Source of the DNA: Burkholderiales bacterium
GTDB lineage: Bacteria; Pseudomonadota; Gammaproteobacteria; Burkholderiales; Burkholderiaceae_C
Assembly (NCBI GenBank): GCA_017307855.1
Contig: JAFKGD010000001.1
Coordinates: forward strand, 372,001 to 436,000
Length of the DNA: 64,000 nt
Direction of reading: 5' to 3'
Position 1 is the first letter of the stretch. The number at the start of each line of letters is the position of its first letter. This document shows positions 44,009 through 55,345 of this stretch, one piece after another. Both the position numbers and the translations under genes were made by a program. A model generated the notes under the pieces. That model was not told the origin of the DNA and searched no databases. It saw only the letters and a list, made by a program, of their open reading frames with translations.

Positions 44009-46456
44009 TCAGCCGCGAAGGCGTGCACCCAGCTTGTCGCCCAGCGCGCTGACGATGCCCTGCACCGCCGTCTCGATCTGCGCCTCGGTCAGTGTCGCGT
44101 CGTCCCCGGAGAGCGTCAAGCGTACGGCAAGGCTCTTCTCGCCTTCCGACAGCCCGCCCGTCACGGCAGGCTGTCCACCGCGAGCAGGCTGCGGGCGAAA
44201 AACATCAAAGAGCAGCGCATTGCGCAGGAGACCCGACGTATCGGCCGACGCGATGGCATCCTGCACAGCGGCGTGCGTGACACCTTCCTGCACGATGACG
44301 GCGATGTCGCGTTCCACGGGTTGCTGACGTCCGACGCCCCGGGCCTGCGGCACATCGCGACGCGTGACGGCATCGAGCGAGAGTTCGAAAAGGACCGGAG
44401 CCTGAGGCAGGTCCCAGGACTGTCGCCAGCGCGGGTGCAACTCGCCCACGAAGCCGATGGCCTCGCCGTCGAGCAGCACGCGAGCGCAGCGGCCCGGGTG
44501 AAGCGCCGGGTGTTCCGCCGCCTCGAACACGGGAATGCGAGGCGCCAGCAACGCCTCAACATCGCCCTTGGCATCGTAGAAATCACTGCGCTGCTCCTTG
44601 CGGCCCCACTGCAGACCGTCCGGATCGCCATAGGCCAGGCCCGCCACGCGCATCGGCTGCCGGATACCCGCCACGGCAGTGTCCGACGCCGGCGAAGCCG
44701 CATCCCGCATGAACACGCGGCCCACCTCGAACACGCGGGCGCGCGTGGCCCGGCGGTCGAGGTTGAAGCGCAGCACCTGCAGCAGCGAGCCAAACAGCGA
44801 CGAACGCATCACGCTCATCTGGCTGGCAATCGGATTGAGCAGGCGGATGGGATCGGCGTTGCCGGCCAGCTCGGCTTCCCAACGCTCTTCGACGAAGCTG
44901 AAGTTGATGGTTTCCTGGTAACCCAGCGCTGCAAGCGCATGACGGACCGCATGGCGGCTGCGCCGTGCCTCCGGTCGTACGCGCGCCGAGATCGGCCCTT
45001 TGGGTGGCGTAGCTGGCAGGCGGCCATAGCCAATGACACGCGCCACCTCCTCGATGAGATCTTCTTCTATGCGCAGATCGAACCGGTACTGCGGTGGCAC
45101 CACGGTCAGCACGCCGGCCTCTTGCGCGACGGTCAGGCCGAGACGGCGCAGCGCACCGGCGCACTCGTCCTCCGACAAGGGCATGCCGATGACGCGCACA
45201 GCGCGCGCCACGCGCAGTTGTACGGGTACTGCCTCGGGCAGCGCCAGCGTCTGATCGTCGATCGGGCCGCAGGCGCTCTGCGGCGTGCCGCAGATCTCGA
45301 GGATCAACGCCGTGATGCGCTCGATGTGCTCAGCGGTCAGCGACGGATCGACACCGCGCTCGAAGCGGTGGCCGGCGTCGGTGGAGAAGTTGAAGCGGCG
45401 CGAGCGGCCCTGCACAGCCTCGGGCCACCAGAAGGCCGCCTCGACATACACGTTGGCCGTGTCGTCAGAGACGGCGGTGGCGTCGCCTCCCATGATGCCG
45501 GCGAGCGACTCGACCTGCCTGGCATCGGCGATGACGCCGACCTTTTCGTCGACCGTGATCGTGCTGCCGTTGAGCAACTTGAGTTGCTCACCGGCGCGGC
45601 CCCAGCGCACCGACAGCCCACCTTCGATCTTGTCGAGATCGAAGATGTGGCTGGGCCGCCCGTACTCGAACATCACGTAATTGGAGATATCCACCAGCGG
45701 CGAGACGCTGCGCTGGCCGCAGCGCGCCAGGCGCTGGACCATCCAGGCGGGCGTCGTCGCGCGCGTGTTCACGCCACGCACGATGCGGCCCGAGAAACGC
45801 CCGCACAGGTCGGAGGCCTCCACCTTGACCGGCAGTACGTCGGTGAGCGTGGCGGGCACGACGGCGATGGCAGGCGTCTTGAGCGGTGCGCCGGTGAGCG
45901 CGGCCACTTCGCGCGCCACACCGTACACCGACAGGCCGTGGGCCAGGTTGGGCGTGAGCTTGAGCGTGAACAGCGTGTCGTCCAGGTTGAGCACGGCGCG
46001 CACATCGGCCCCCACGGGCGCGTCTTCCGCCAGCTCGAGCAGGCCGCCATGGTCGTCGGACAGGCCCAGTTCACGCCCCGAGCACAGCATGCCCTGGCTT
46101 TCGACGCCGCGCAGCTTTCCCAGCTTGATGACAAAGGGCTTGCCGTCTTCGCCGGGCGGCAGCTTCGCGCCCACCAGGGCGCAGGGCACGAGGATGCCTG
46201 CGCGCGCGTTGGGGGCACCGCAGACGATGCTGAGCGCGGCGCCCTGCCCTGCGTCGACCTGGCAGACGCGAAGGCGGTCGGCGTTGGGATGCTGTTCGGC
46301 CGACAGGATGCGGCCCACCACCACCTGTGTGAACGGAGGTGCAACAGGCTGCAGTTCTTCGACCTCCAGCCCGGCCATGGTCAGCGTATCGGCCAGTTCA
46401 GCCGTCGTCAGCTGCGGATCGCAGAACTCGCGCAGCCAGGATTCGGGAAATTGCAT
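44009..46456 (-). CDS. pheT: Phenylalanyl-tRNA synthetase beta subunit
   Basis: 815 residues, the usual length. Domains in order: EMAP/tRNA-binding-like (about 40-150: [24 protein letters not shown]), B3/B4 editing domain (about 200-400), B5 (about 405-475), catalytic-like core and the C-terminal anticodon-binding FDX domain (about 720-815: [20 protein letters not shown]). With pheS it charges tRNA-Phe as an alpha2beta2 enzyme. It follows pheS by 35 bp and precedes ihfA by 31 bp. A very long antisense frame over this gene is a GC-rich shadow. Confidence 0.97.
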   Translation of the reverse strand: MQFPESWLREFCDPQLTTAELADTLTMAGLEVEELQPVAPPFTQVVVGRILSAEQHPNADRLRVCQVDAGQGAALSIVCGAPNARAGILVPCALVGAKLPPGEDGKPFVIKLGKLRGVESQGMLCSGRELGLSDDHGGLLELAEDAPVGADVRAVLNLDDTLFTLKLTPNLAHGLSVYGVAREVAALTGAPLKTPAIAVVPATLTDVLPVKVEASDLCGRFSGRIVRGVNTRATTPAWMVQRLARCGQRSVSPLVDISNYVMFEYGRPSHIFDLDKIEGGLSVRWGRAGEQLKLLNGSTITVDEKVGVIADARQVESLAGIMGGDATAVSDDTANVYVEAAFWWPEAVQGRSRRFNFSTDAGHRFERGVDPSLTAEHIERITALILEICGTPQSACGPIDDQTLALPEAVPVQLRVARAVRVIGMPLSEDECAGALRRLGLTVAQEAGVLTVVPPQYRFDLRIEEDLIEEVARVIGYGRLPATPPKGPISARVRPEARRSRHAVRHALAALGYQETINFSFVEERWEAELAGNADPIRLLNPIASQMSVMRSSLFGSLLQVLRFNLDRRATRARVFEVGRVFMRDAASPASDTAVAGIRQPMRVAGLAYGDPDGLQWGRKEQRSDFYDAKGDVEALLAPRIPVFEAAEHPALHPGRCARVLLDGEAIGFVGELHPRWRQSWDLPQAPVLFELSLDAVTRRDVPQARGVGRQQPVERDIAVIVQEGVTHAAVQDAIASADTSGLLRNALLFDVFRPQPARGGQPAVTGGLSEGEKSLAVRLTLSGDDATLTEAQIETAVQGIVSALGDKLGARLRG

Positions 46457-46491
46457 GTCGTGTCTTCTCGGGAGTCGTACCGGTGCGGCTT

Positions 46492-47547
46492 TTACTGGAA
46501 CTGGCGCAGGAAGCGGATGTCGCCGTCGAAGAACAGCCGGAGATCGTTGACGCCGTAGCGCAGCATGGTCAGCCGGTCGGGGCCCATGCCGAAGGCGAAG
46601 CCGATGTAGCGCTCGGGATCAAGCCCCATGTTGCGAACGACGTTCGGATGCACCTGGCCCGAGCCGGCTACTTCAAGCCAGCGCCCGGCCAGCGGGCCGC
46701 TCTGGAACTGGATGTCGATCTCGGCGCTGGGCTCGGTGAACGGGAAGAAGCTGGGACGGAAGCGCAGCACCAGATCGTCGCTCTCGAAGAAGGTACGGCA
46801 AAAATCGGTGAACACGACCTTGAGGTCCTTGAAGCTCACGTTCTCGCCCAGCCACAGCCCTTCGCACTGATGGAACATCGGGGAATGGGTGGCGTCGCTG
46901 TCGACGCGGTAGGTGCGGCCCGGTGCGATTACGCGGATCTCGGGCATGGCGCCGCCCGCCTCCACCGCCGCCTTGTGCCGCGCGACGTGCTGCTGGGCAT
47001 AGCGCACCTGCATCGGGCTGGTGTGCGGACGCAGGTTGAACGGGATACCGTCCGCGCCCTTCATGTCCACGTAGAACGTGTCCTGCATCGAGCGTGCGGG
47101 GTGATTGGGCGGATTGTTCAGCGAGGTGAAGCTGTGCCAGTCGGTCTCGATCTCGGGCCCGTCGGCGACGTCGAAGCCCATGCTGGCGAAGATCTGCTCG
47201 ATACGCTCCAAGGTCCGGCTCACCGGGTGAAGCCCCCCGGCCTGGCGACGGCGGCCCGGCAGCGTGACGTCCAGCGACTCGGCCTTGAGCTGCTGCTCGA
47301 GCTCGGCATCGGAAAGCGCCTGGCGGCGGGCCTGCAGCGCGGCTTCAACGGCCTGCTTGGCCACATTGATGGCAGCGCCGCGCGTCTTCTTCTCCTCCAC
47401 GGAGAGTTGCGCCATGCCCTTCATCAGCTCCGTGATGCGGCCGGCCTTGCCCAGGTACACGGCCTTGGCATTCTCGAGCTCGGCCGGTGTGGCGGCCTGG
47501 GCGAACGCGGCCTTCGCGCCGTCCACCAGGGAGTCCAGATCGTTCAT
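46492..47547 (-). CDS. pheS: Phenylalanyl-tRNA synthetase alpha subunit
   Basis: 351 residues. N-terminal coiled coil (1-90) and class II catalytic core: [19 protein letters not shown], motif 2 [19 protein letters not shown], and motif 3 [14 protein letters not shown]. It binds ATP and phenylalanine. It follows rplT across a terminator-like hairpin, as in E. coli where pheST is attenuated, but I find no Phe-rich leader peptide here. Confidence 0.97.
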   Translation of the reverse strand: MNDLDSLVDGAKAAFAQAATPAELENAKAVYLGKAGRITELMKGMAQLSVEEKKTRGAAINVAKQAVEAALQARRQALSDAELEQQLKAESLDVTLPGRRRQAGGLHPVSRTLERIEQIFASMGFDVADGPEIETDWHSFTSLNNPPNHPARSMQDTFYVDMKGADGIPFNLRPHTSPMQVRYAQQHVARHKAAVEAGGAMPEIRVIAPGRTYRVDSDATHSPMFHQCEGLWLGENVSFKDLKVVFTDFCRTFFESDDLVLRFRPSFFPFTEPSAEIDIQFQSGPLAGRWLEVAGSGQVHPNVVRNMGLDPERYIGFAFGMGPDRLTMLRYGVNDLRLFFDGDIRFLRQFQ

Positions 47548-47573
47548 GAATCTCTATTGCTGCGGGAAGAGGG

Positions 47574-47611
47574 AAAAAAGAAGGGGCTGAAGCGCAAGCC
47601 TCAGCCCCTTC
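47574..47611 (-). terminator. Terminator between rplT and pheS
   Basis: Minus-strand hairpin with 11-bp perfect arms (GAAGGGGCTGA / TCAGCCCCTTC, 47601-47611 pairing with 47580-47590), a 10-base loop and six T. It sits inside the translation operon, so it probably sets the pheST level by partial read-through, or pheST has its own promoter. Confidence 0.85.
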
Positions 47612-47673
47612 CTGTCTGCTCGTGAATTCCGCCGGCGAAGCCCCGAGGGGCATCCGCCGGCGTCATCGTGCGA

Positions 47674-48033
47674 TCAAGCAGCCAGCTTGGCCTTGACTTG
47701 CTCCACGATGCTGCCAAAAGCCGCCTTGTCGTGCACCGCGAGGTCGGCCAGCATCTTGCGGTCGATCTCGATGGATGCCTTCTTCAGGCCGTTGGCGAAC
47801 TGGCTGTAGGTCAGGCCCAGTTCACGCGACGCGGCGTTGATACGGGCGATCCACAGCTGGCGGAAGACACGCTTCTTGTTGCGACGATCACGGTAGGCAT
47901 ATTGCCCAGCCTTCATCACCGCTTCTTTGGCGATGCGGAAGACGTTGCCGCGACGGCCACGGAAGCCCTTGGCCAGGGCGAGCACTTTCTTGTGGCGGGC
48001 GCGAGCCGTTACACCACGTTTGACGCGAGGCAT
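47674..48033 (-). CDS. rplT: 50S ribosomal protein L20
   Basis: 119 residues: [52 protein letters not shown], and [20 protein letters not shown] are all family signatures. It binds 23S rRNA early in assembly. 26 bp after rpmI. In E. coli it also represses rpmI-rplT translation. Confidence 0.98.
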   Translation of the reverse strand: MPRVKRGVTARARHKKVLALAKGFRGRRGNVFRIAKEAVMKAGQYAYRDRRNKKRVFRQLWIARINAASRELGLTYSQFANGLKKASIEIDRKMLADLAVHDKAAFGSIVEQVKAKLAA

Positions 48034-48059
48034 GTGTGTTCTCCTTGTCCGTCAGTTGA

Positions 48060-48263
48060 TCAAAGGCCTTGCAGGGGCAGCATCTGCGCCATGTGACCCA
48101 TGTTGGTCTCATGAACGGACACCGCACCACGCAGGTGGCGCTTGTTCTTGGTGGTCTTCTTGGTCAGGATGTGACGCTTGAAGGCTTGACCGCGCTTGAC
48201 GGTGCCACCCGGACGGACGCGAAAACGCTTTTTCGCGCTGCTCTTGGTCTTCATTTTGGGCAT
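48060..48263 (-). CDS. rpmI: 50S ribosomal protein L35
   Basis: 67 residues: [20 protein letters not shown], then [26 protein letters not shown] lies 5 bases before the ATG at 48263. A 180-bp spacer separates it from infC, long enough for a translational operator of the E. coli L20 kind, though I did not identify a specific pseudoknot. Confidence 0.97.
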   Translation of the reverse strand: MPKMKTKSSAKKRFRVRPGGTVKRGQAFKRHILTKKTTKNKRHLRGAVSVHETNMGHMAQMLPLQGL

Positions 48264-48443
48264 TGAATGCTCCTTTTCGTTCGTGCTCGTGAGGCGCCGC
48301 GAACCTACGCGGACTTGGGGGCCCCGAGCCACTTGTGGATGTGCGCCCCTTGTGGGAAGCGCACAGTTCGCAGGAAGCGTCGCCACCTCCTGCAGGCCGT
48401 GCACCGGTGACCAAACCGGCGCCTCGCCCTTTTTCTGTCTACT

Positions 48444-49037
48444 TCAAGCCGGCTGAGTGGTCTCGGCCGGCTTGCCGGGCGCTGCCACGGCCTTACGACG
48501 GCTGGGCGCAATCATCATGATCATCTGCCGGCCTTCGAGCTTGGGGAACTGCTCCACGAGGATCGTATCGCCCAGCTCTTCGCGGATACGCTGCAGCAGC
48601 GCCATGCCGATTTCCTGGTGCGTGATCTCGCGGCCGCGGAACCGCAGCGTGATCTTGCACTTGTCACCCTCGGCAAGGAAGCGCTTGATGTTGCGCATCT
48701 TGATGTTGTAGTCGCCGTCGTCGGTACCGGGCCGGAATTTGACTTCCTTGATCTCGATGACCGTCTGCTTCGCTTTCGCTTCGGCAGCCTTCTTCTGCTC
48801 CTGGTACTTGAACTTGCCGTAGTCCATCAGCCGGCACACCGGCGGATTCGCAGTGGCAGCGATCTCGACCAGATCCACATCCAGCTCACCCGCCATGCGC
48901 AACGCTTCGGCCAGGCTGACGATGCCCAGGGGCTCGTTCTCCGGTCCGGACAGGCGGACCTCCGGGGCCATGATTTCCCGGTTCAGGCGGTGCTTGCGTT
49001 CTTCGCGGTGGCGACGATCACGAAATTCAGTAGCGAT
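48444..49037 (-). CDS. infC: Translation initiation factor IF-3, with ATC start codon
   Basis: 197 residues if it starts at ATC 49037. IF-3 N-domain with [27 protein letters not shown] and the linker [20 protein letters not shown]-domain with [25 protein letters not shown] and [18 protein letters not shown]. The frame is open to a TTG at 49052, but AAGGA at 49045-49049 lies exactly 7 bases before the ATC and overlaps that TTG region. IF-3 discriminates against non-AUG starts, and a rare start codon (AUU in E. coli) gives autoregulation. It lies 77 bp after the thrS stop. Confidence 0.93.
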   Translation of the reverse strand: MATEFRDRRHREERKHRLNREIMAPEVRLSGPENEPLGIVSLAEALRMAGELDVDLVEIAATANPPVCRLMDYGKFKYQEQKKAAEAKAKQTVIEIKEVKFRPGTDDGDYNIKMRNIKRFLAEGDKCKITLRFRGREITHQEIGMALLQRIREELGDTILVEQFPKLEGRQMIMMIAPSRRKAVAAPGKPAETTQPA

Positions 49038-49114
49038 GACTCGTTCCTTCAATCAAGAATGCCGTCACAGGACGGCGGTAATGCCTAGCGGCGCGCAGGC
49101 TGCTTTCAGAGAAC

Positions 49115-51022
49115 TCAGCGTTTGTCGGCGACCTCGGCGGCAATCCGTTCCGAGAAGGCCTGCAGGGGCATGACACCCAGATCCTGGTTGCCCCGCGCGC
49201 GCACCGCGACGGCTCCGGCTTCCTTCTCCTTGTCACCCACGACAAGGATATAGGGCAGCTTTTGCAGCGAATGCTTCCGTATTTTATACGTAATTTTCTC
49301 GTTCTGCAGGTCAAGCTCCACCCTAAGCCCTTGATTTTGCAGCGTTTTGGCAACTTCCCGGGCGTAATCGGCCTGTGCATCGGTGATGGTGAGCACCACC
49401 ACCTGCACCGGCGCGAGCCAGCTGGGCAAGGCGCCGGAGTGATGCTCGACCAGCATGCCGATGAATCTCTCCAGGCTGCCGACGATGGCGCGGTGAAGCA
49501 TCACCGGGTGCGCACGACCGCTGGTCTCGGTGACGTATTCGGCACCCAGGCGCTCGCCCATGTTGAAGTCGACCTGCATCGTGCCGCATTGCCAGTGGCG
49601 TCCGATGGCGTCACGCAGCGTGTACTCGATCTTAGGGCCGTAGAACGCGCCATCACCCGGAGCGATGGCGAACTCGACACTCGAGCGGCGCAGGGCTTCC
49701 ATGCAGGCATGCTCTGCCTTGTCCCACAACTCATCTGACCCGACCCGGCTTTCCGGCCGCGTCGCGACCTTGTAGATGATGTCGGTGAAACCGAAATCCG
49801 CGTAGACCTTCTGAAGCTGTTCCGTGAAGGCCACGCATTCGTCCAGGATCTGGTCTTCGGTACAGAAGATATGCCCGTCGTCCTGCGTGAAGCCGCGCAC
49901 GCGCATGATGCCGTGCAGGCCGCCCGAGGGCTCGTTGCGATGGCACTGGCCAAATTCGCCGTAGCGGATCGGCAGGTCCCGGTAGCTGCGCAGGCCATGC
50001 TTGAAGATGAGCACGTGGCCCGGGCAGTTCATCGGCTTGAGCGCGTAATCGCGCTTCTCCGACTCCGTCGTGAACATGTTCTCGCGGTAGTTCTGCCAGT
50101 GGCCCGTCTTTTCCCAGAGACTCTTGTCGAGGATTTGCGGCCCCTTGACCTCCTGGTAGCCCGTGTCACGGTAGACCTGACGCATGTACTGCTCCACGGC
50201 CTGCCAGACAGCCCAGCCCTTGGGATGCCAGAACACCACGCCCGGAGCAACGTCGTCGATGTGGAACAAGTCCAGTTCGCGGCCCAGACGGCGGTGGTCG
50301 CGCTTTTCCGCTTCCTCGATCCGCTGGATGTAGGCGTCGAGGTCCTTCTTGTCGGCCCAGGCCGTGCCGTAGATGCGCTGCAACTGCTCGTTCTTGGCGT
50401 CGCCGCGCCAGTAGGCGCCCGCCAGCTTCATGAGCTTGAACACCTTGAGGAAGCGCGTATTGGGCACGTGCGGGCCGCGGCACATGTCCACGTACTCCTG
50501 GTGGTAGTACAGGCCCATGGCCGTCTCGTCGGGCATGTCGTCCACGAGACGCAGCTTGTAATCCTCGCCACGCGCCTTGAACACCTCGATCACCTCGGCG
50601 CGCGGCGTCATCTTCTTGATGACGTCGTAGTCCTGCGCGATCAGCTCCCGCATGCGCGCTTCGATGGCAGCCATGTCTTCTGGCGTGAACGGGCGCTCGA
50701 AGGCGATGTCGTAGTAGAAGCCCTCGTCGATCACCGGGCCGATCACCATCTTCGCCGTCGGGTAGAGCTGCTTGACGGCATGGCCCACGAGGTGGGCCGT
50801 GGAGTGCCGGATGATCTCGACGCCTTCGGCATCCTTGGGCGTGATGATCTGCAGGCGAGCGTCGTGATCGATCACGTCGCTGGCATCGGCAAGGCGTCCG
50901 TCGATCTTGCCCGCCACGGTCATTTTGGCCAGACCCGGACCGATGGACCGGGCGACGTCAGCAATGGAAACCGGGCCGGGGAACTCGCGTTTCGAGTTGT
51001 CGGGAAGCGTGATCTGGATCAT
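49115..51022 (-). CDS. thrS: Threonyl-tRNA synthetase
   Basis: 635 residues from the ATG at 51022 ([13 protein letters not shown]). TGS domain 1-60, editing domain with [16 protein letters not shown] and the YVDMCRGPH motif, class II core with [14 protein letters not shown] (zinc Cys), [34 protein letters not shown], and the anticodon-binding domain from about 535 ([17 protein letters not shown]). The open frame upstream is the leader region. A leader peptide and terminator precede it (51045-51162), so expression is probably attenuated by threonyl-tRNA supply. Confidence 0.97.
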   Translation of the reverse strand: MIQITLPDNSKREFPGPVSIADVARSIGPGLAKMTVAGKIDGRLADASDVIDHDARLQIITPKDAEGVEIIRHSTAHLVGHAVKQLYPTAKMVIGPVIDEGFYYDIAFERPFTPEDMAAIEARMRELIAQDYDVIKKMTPRAEVIEVFKARGEDYKLRLVDDMPDETAMGLYYHQEYVDMCRGPHVPNTRFLKVFKLMKLAGAYWRGDAKNEQLQRIYGTAWADKKDLDAYIQRIEEAEKRDHRRLGRELDLFHIDDVAPGVVFWHPKGWAVWQAVEQYMRQVYRDTGYQEVKGPQILDKSLWEKTGHWQNYRENMFTTESEKRDYALKPMNCPGHVLIFKHGLRSYRDLPIRYGEFGQCHRNEPSGGLHGIMRVRGFTQDDGHIFCTEDQILDECVAFTEQLQKVYADFGFTDIIYKVATRPESRVGSDELWDKAEHACMEALRRSSVEFAIAPGDGAFYGPKIEYTLRDAIGRHWQCGTMQVDFNMGERLGAEYVTETSGRAHPVMLHRAIVGSLERFIGMLVEHHSGALPSWLAPVQVVVLTITDAQADYAREVAKTLQNQGLRVELDLQNEKITYKIRKHSLQKLPYILVVGDKEKEAGAVAVRARGNQDLGVMPLQAFSERIAAEVADKR

Positions 51023-51044
51023 GAGTGTGAACGGATTCTGGAAA

Positions 51045-51072
51045 CAAAAAAGCGCGGACCGGAGGCCGCGCT
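51045..51072 (-). terminator. Attenuator terminator in the thrS leader
   Basis: Minus-strand hairpin AGCGCGG ... CCGCGCT (7-bp perfect arms at 51066-51072 and 51051-51057) followed by six T, ending 23 bp before the thrS ATG. Its 5' arm can instead pair with GCCGCGC at 51106-51112, just at the stop codon of the leader peptide, giving an antiterminator. Confidence 0.82.
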
Positions 51073-51111
51073 TGCGAGTCGGAGAAGGCTGGAGCCCAGG
51101 CGAACGCGCGG

Positions 51112-51162
51112 CTACCGACCCAAGTGGCCGGTGAAAGAAGTCGCCGTAGTTCGCGGTGTCAT
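51112..51162 (-). CDS. Threonine-rich leader peptide of thrS
   Basis: 16-residue reading frame [16 protein letters not shown] ending in TAG. Five of the 16 codons are Thr (ACA, ACT, ACG, ACT, ACC), far above expectation. An AGAAAGG sequence lies upstream of the ATG. The terminator begins 40 bases after the stop codon. A ribosome waiting at the Thr codons would leave 51106-51112 free to form the antiterminator; one reaching the stop would cover it, letting the terminator form. Confidence 0.72.
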   Translation of the reverse strand: MTPRTTATSFTGHLGR

Positions 51163-51258
51163 AACCAGCAGTGCCTTTCTCGCTCTTGTTCGTACGATGA
51201 GGGGACGGATCGCGCGGCAGTCCAGCGTGGAAAACGGAAGAGTTGCGCCGAAGCCGCG

Positions 51259-51264
51259 ATTCTA
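51259..51264 (-). promoter_or_regulatory. Candidate -10 element for thrS leader transcript
   Basis: TAGAAT on the minus strand, within GGTAGAATCGCGG, about 97 bases upstream of the leader peptide ATG and after the aceA terminator. The -35 is not convincing, so this is only a candidate. Confidence 0.35.
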
Positions 51265-51303
51265 CCTTTCCGCTGCGCGCAAGGGGTGGCGTCAAAGCAA
51301 ACA

Positions 51304-51329
51304 GGCCGGCCGCACGATGGCGGCCGGCC
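51304..51329 (-). terminator. Terminator hairpin after aceA
   Basis: 10-bp perfect arms GGCCGGCCGC / GCGGCCGGCC with a 6-base loop, followed on the minus strand by TGTTTGCTTTG, 25 bp after the aceA stop. It separates aceA from the thrS leader. Confidence 0.7.
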
Positions 51330-51354
51330 CGTTGACAGGGCGATCCGCGCTCAA

Positions 51355-52680
<1,326 letters not shown>

Positions 52681-52766
52681 GATTGACTCCAGGGGTTGAC
52701 AGACATCCTTGTTGCAACGCCTGCTTTTCGGAAGAAAAAAAGGCGTTGCCCTGGAGGGAAATTTAG

Positions 52767-52812
52767 GTCTTATAGAAGAGCAGAGGAACATCTTCTGTCT
52801 TATACAAGAGCA
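52767..52812. promoter_or_regulatory. Direct repeats GTCTTATAnAAGAGCA upstream of aceA
   Basis: Two copies of GTCTTATA(G/C)AAGAGCA, at 52767-52782 and 52797-52812, start exactly 30 bp apart, that is about three helical turns, so they lie on the same DNA face. Each contains the dyad TCTT-n4-AAGA. Located 87-132 bp before the aceA ATG, where a GntR- or XRE-type regulator could bind. Confidence 0.6.
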
Positions 52813-52856
52813 AATTTTTCATAAATAAAATCAAATACTTACGAATGAATTTCTCT

Positions 52857-52897
52857 ATGCGGCAATCACTTTCTCGTATTGAGAAATTTTGCGGCAA
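52857..52897. promoter_or_regulatory. Pair of TGCGGCAA palindromes upstream of aceA
   Basis: ATGCGGCAAT (52857-52866) and TTTTGCGGCAATG (TTGCGGCAA at 52889-52897) both contain the dyad TGC-G-GCA, 31 bp apart. They are distinct from the GTCTTATA repeats and suggest a second regulator of isocitrate lyase, perhaps the RamB/ScfR-like type. Confidence 0.45.
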
Positions 52898-52949
52898 TGC
52901 AGCACAGGCTAATTTCACAATATGGCAGCGAAGGCCTCGCCGGTGAAAA

Positions 52950-53336
52950 TCACTTGCGCTGCACCCAATCGCCATGGGCGATGCGCGCCCTGCCCTGTAC
53001 ACGGGATGGATGGATCTCGTACACAAGGCACGCCAACTCGCCGGACGCTGTCCGCACGCTCACTTCGCGCTTCGCATATTCTCCCGTCGCCTGTGGATGG
53101 ACTTCCTCGATCTCATCGAGGCGCCGTTCGACTTCCGGTGCGATCTCGTAGATCTCGCCACGCACGAGGTCATCCCCGATCAGGCGCATGCCTGGATACG
53201 GTCCCAGGTCGTACAGCTCACCGGCAAGTACTGCCTCACAGACGAAGCGCGGGGCAGGCATCAGTCGATTGATGTCGTTGGACTGGCCACGCCGGAGCGT
53301 GCCGTAGACGAAAACGAAGCGAGGTGGTTGAGGCAT
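52950..53336 (-). CDS. Gamma-glutamylcyclotransferase-like (AIG2) protein
   Basis: 128 residues. Starts FVFVYGTLRRGQSNDINRLM, the glycine-rich motif of the fold; YPGMRLIGDDLVRGEIYEI and LDEIEEVHP supply the catalytic Glu region. Members cyclise gamma-glutamyl-amines or peptides to 5-oxoproline. It converges on nothing and its promoter is shared with the plus-strand EamA gene. Its substrate is unknown. Confidence 0.88.
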   Translation of the reverse strand: MPQPPRFVFVYGTLRRGQSNDINRLMPAPRFVCEAVLAGELYDLGPYPGMRLIGDDLVRGEIYEIAPEVERRLDEIEEVHPQATGEYAKREVSVRTASGELACLVYEIHPSRVQGRARIAHGDWVQRK

Positions 53337-53428
53337 GATCCCGAGGCGTCCGGACCGGACAGCGCCCCATGCGCCGCCTGGCTTGCGCAGTCTAGAGGCA
53401 GCGCATCCGGCGACTTATCGCTCTCCCC

Positions 53429-54355
53429 ATGAACTCTCCGTCCCGCCCCGTGGCCATTGCCTGCCTGGCTTTGAGCATGTCGCTCGTGGGCAGCTATGTA
53501 GCGCTTTCGAAACCCCTTGTCGCGGCGTTGCCGGTGTTCCTGCTGGCGTGGCTGCGTTTCGGCATCGGCACCGTCGCCATGCTCCACTGGCTGCCCAAGC
53601 CCGCCACCGAGCCGCCGCTGACACGCTCGACCCGCGGGCTGCTGTTCCTTGAGTCACTGCTGGGCAACTTCCTGTTCTCGATCTTCATGCTGTTCGGCGT
53701 GAGCATGACGAGCGCCGTGTCGGCCGGTGTGATCATGGCGTCCATTCCTGCCGTGGTGGCCCTGCTGAGTTGGGCTTTCCTGCGCGAACGTGTTCCTTCG
53801 CGTGTGTGGTGGGCAGTGGCCTGCGCAGTGGTGGGCATCAGCCTGGTGGCATTCGCCCGGCCGGTCACGGCGGAGGGCATTGCACAGCCCTCGCAGGCCT
53901 GGCTCGGCAACCTGTTGGTGATGGGCGCCGTGGTGTGCGAGGCCGCCTATGCCGTCATCGGCAAGCGGCTGACGGGCACGCTCGGGCCGCGCCGCATCAG
54001 CGCCATCATCAACCTTTGGGGCCTGGTGCTGGTCACGCCCATGGGGTTGTGGGCCGCCTGGCGGTTCGACTTCGGGCAGCCTCCCGCGAGCATCTGGCTA
54101 CTGCTGGTGTTCTACGCGCTCGCGGCCAGCGTGTGGTCCGTCTGGCTGTGGATGACCGGGCTGCGCACGGTGCCTGCGGCACAGGCGGGCGTGTTCACGG
54201 TGCTGTTGCCGCTGAGTGCGGCCGCCGTCGGCGTGGCGGTGCTTGGCGAGCGGCTCGCGCCAGTGCAGTGGCTTGCGTTCGCCATTGCGCTGGCGGGCGT
54301 GGTGCTCGCGACGCTGCCCTCACGCACGGCGCGCGGCAGTTCATCCAGCGCGTGA
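53429..54355 (+). CDS. EamA/DMT-family exporter
   Basis: 308 residues with ten hydrophobic helices in two EamA repeats (about 5-145 and 160-295): SLVGSYVALSKPLVAALPVFLLAWLRF, ASIPAVVALLSWAFLRERV, and VFTVLLPLSAAAVGVAVLGERL in the second. Members export amino acids or drug-like metabolites. Divergent from the AIG2-like gene. Substrate not determinable. Confidence 0.92.
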   Translation: MNSPSRPVAIACLALSMSLVGSYVALSKPLVAALPVFLLAWLRFGIGTVAMLHWLPKPATEPPLTRSTRGLLFLESLLGNFLFSIFMLFGVSMTSAVSAGVIMASIPAVVALLSWAFLRERVPSRVWWAVACAVVGISLVAFARPVTAEGIAQPSQAWLGNLLVMGAVVCEAAYAVIGKRLTGTLGPRRISAIINLWGLVLVTPMGLWAAWRFDFGQPPASIWLLLVFYALAASVWSVWLWMTGLRTVPAAQAGVFTVLLPLSAAAVGVAVLGERLAPVQWLAFAIALAGVVLATLPSRTARGSSSSA

Positions 54356-54680
54356 GATCGCACCGCTAACTCCCTGATGCGACAGGGAGCAGTGCCTCCT
54401 GCGCGCGCACGCTGGCAACGCATGCGAACCCGCTCGCGGCAGCCTTCGAGGCAGCACGCGGATGCCTGCATAGATCTTCGTGCATCGGCCGAGTGCATCG
54501 ACGACGCGTTTTCAGAGGGAAAACAGGCCTGTCATGCGCATGAAAAAAACAACACGCCCCAGCGAAAAAGCGCCTCTTCCGCTTGGAAACGCGTTTCTTC
54601 TCAATTAGCATGCGCATTGCCAGCGGGAGAGAGCTAATTCGCTGGTGATGAATCATCAACTTCTAGAAGGAAACTCGATC
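54356..54680. other. Gene-free promoter region before the SWIB/H1 gene
   Basis: 325 bp without a supportable gene. It holds two symmetric elements: GTTTTC-agagg-GAAAAC (54508-54524) and the perfect 12-bp palindrome GAAACGCGTTTC (54586-54597), the latter close to the expected promoter. The base composition is lower in G+C than in neighbouring genes. Confidence 0.5.
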
Positions 54681-55145
<465 letters not shown>

Positions 55146-55185
55146 GACGGCTCGCGGATCGTGCCCCGGCACGGTTCCCGCGTCG

Positions 55186-55215
55186 AATGCCCCGCTCCGG
55201 CGGGGCATTTTTTTT
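55186..55215 (+). terminator. Terminator of the SWIB/H1 gene
   Basis: Hairpin AATGCCCCGC-tccg-GCGGGGCATT with 10-bp perfect arms followed by six further T, 41 bp after the stop. One of the strongest terminators in the window. Confidence 0.92.
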
Positions 55216-55321
55216 GCCGCCACTGGCATGCGCTCGTAGCGCGTCCCGGCGCTCTCGCAGGCTGGGCAACAATTGGCGCGGCGATCCCCTCCAGTTGCGG
55301 GTTCACCCCACGAAGAACAAT

Positions 55322-55336
55322 TCACCATACGGTTAA
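55322..55336. promoter_or_regulatory. Candidate TetR operator, copy A
   Basis: TCACCATACGGTTAA, 10 bp before the TetR gene ATG, with the dyad TTCACC-ATAC-GGTTAA. Related sequences lie before tctC (56038-56052) and at 61460-61474. Confidence 0.6.
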
Positions 55337-55345
55337 ATTCAAGCC

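Noticed and set aside
43463-46558. 1031-residue open frame on the plus strand
   Set aside because: Antisense to pheT, ihfA and merR. No recognisable domains; composition typical of a shadow frame.
47574-47680. Possible Phe-leader peptide (pheM-like) before pheS
   Set aside because: The terminator is present, but the frames upstream of it hold no run of Phe codons; only isolated TTC codons occur.
51022-51295. T-box riboswitch before thrS
   Set aside because: No T-box sequence and no specifier-loop arrangement; the Thr-rich frame explains the region better, and T-boxes are rare outside Gram-positive bacteria.
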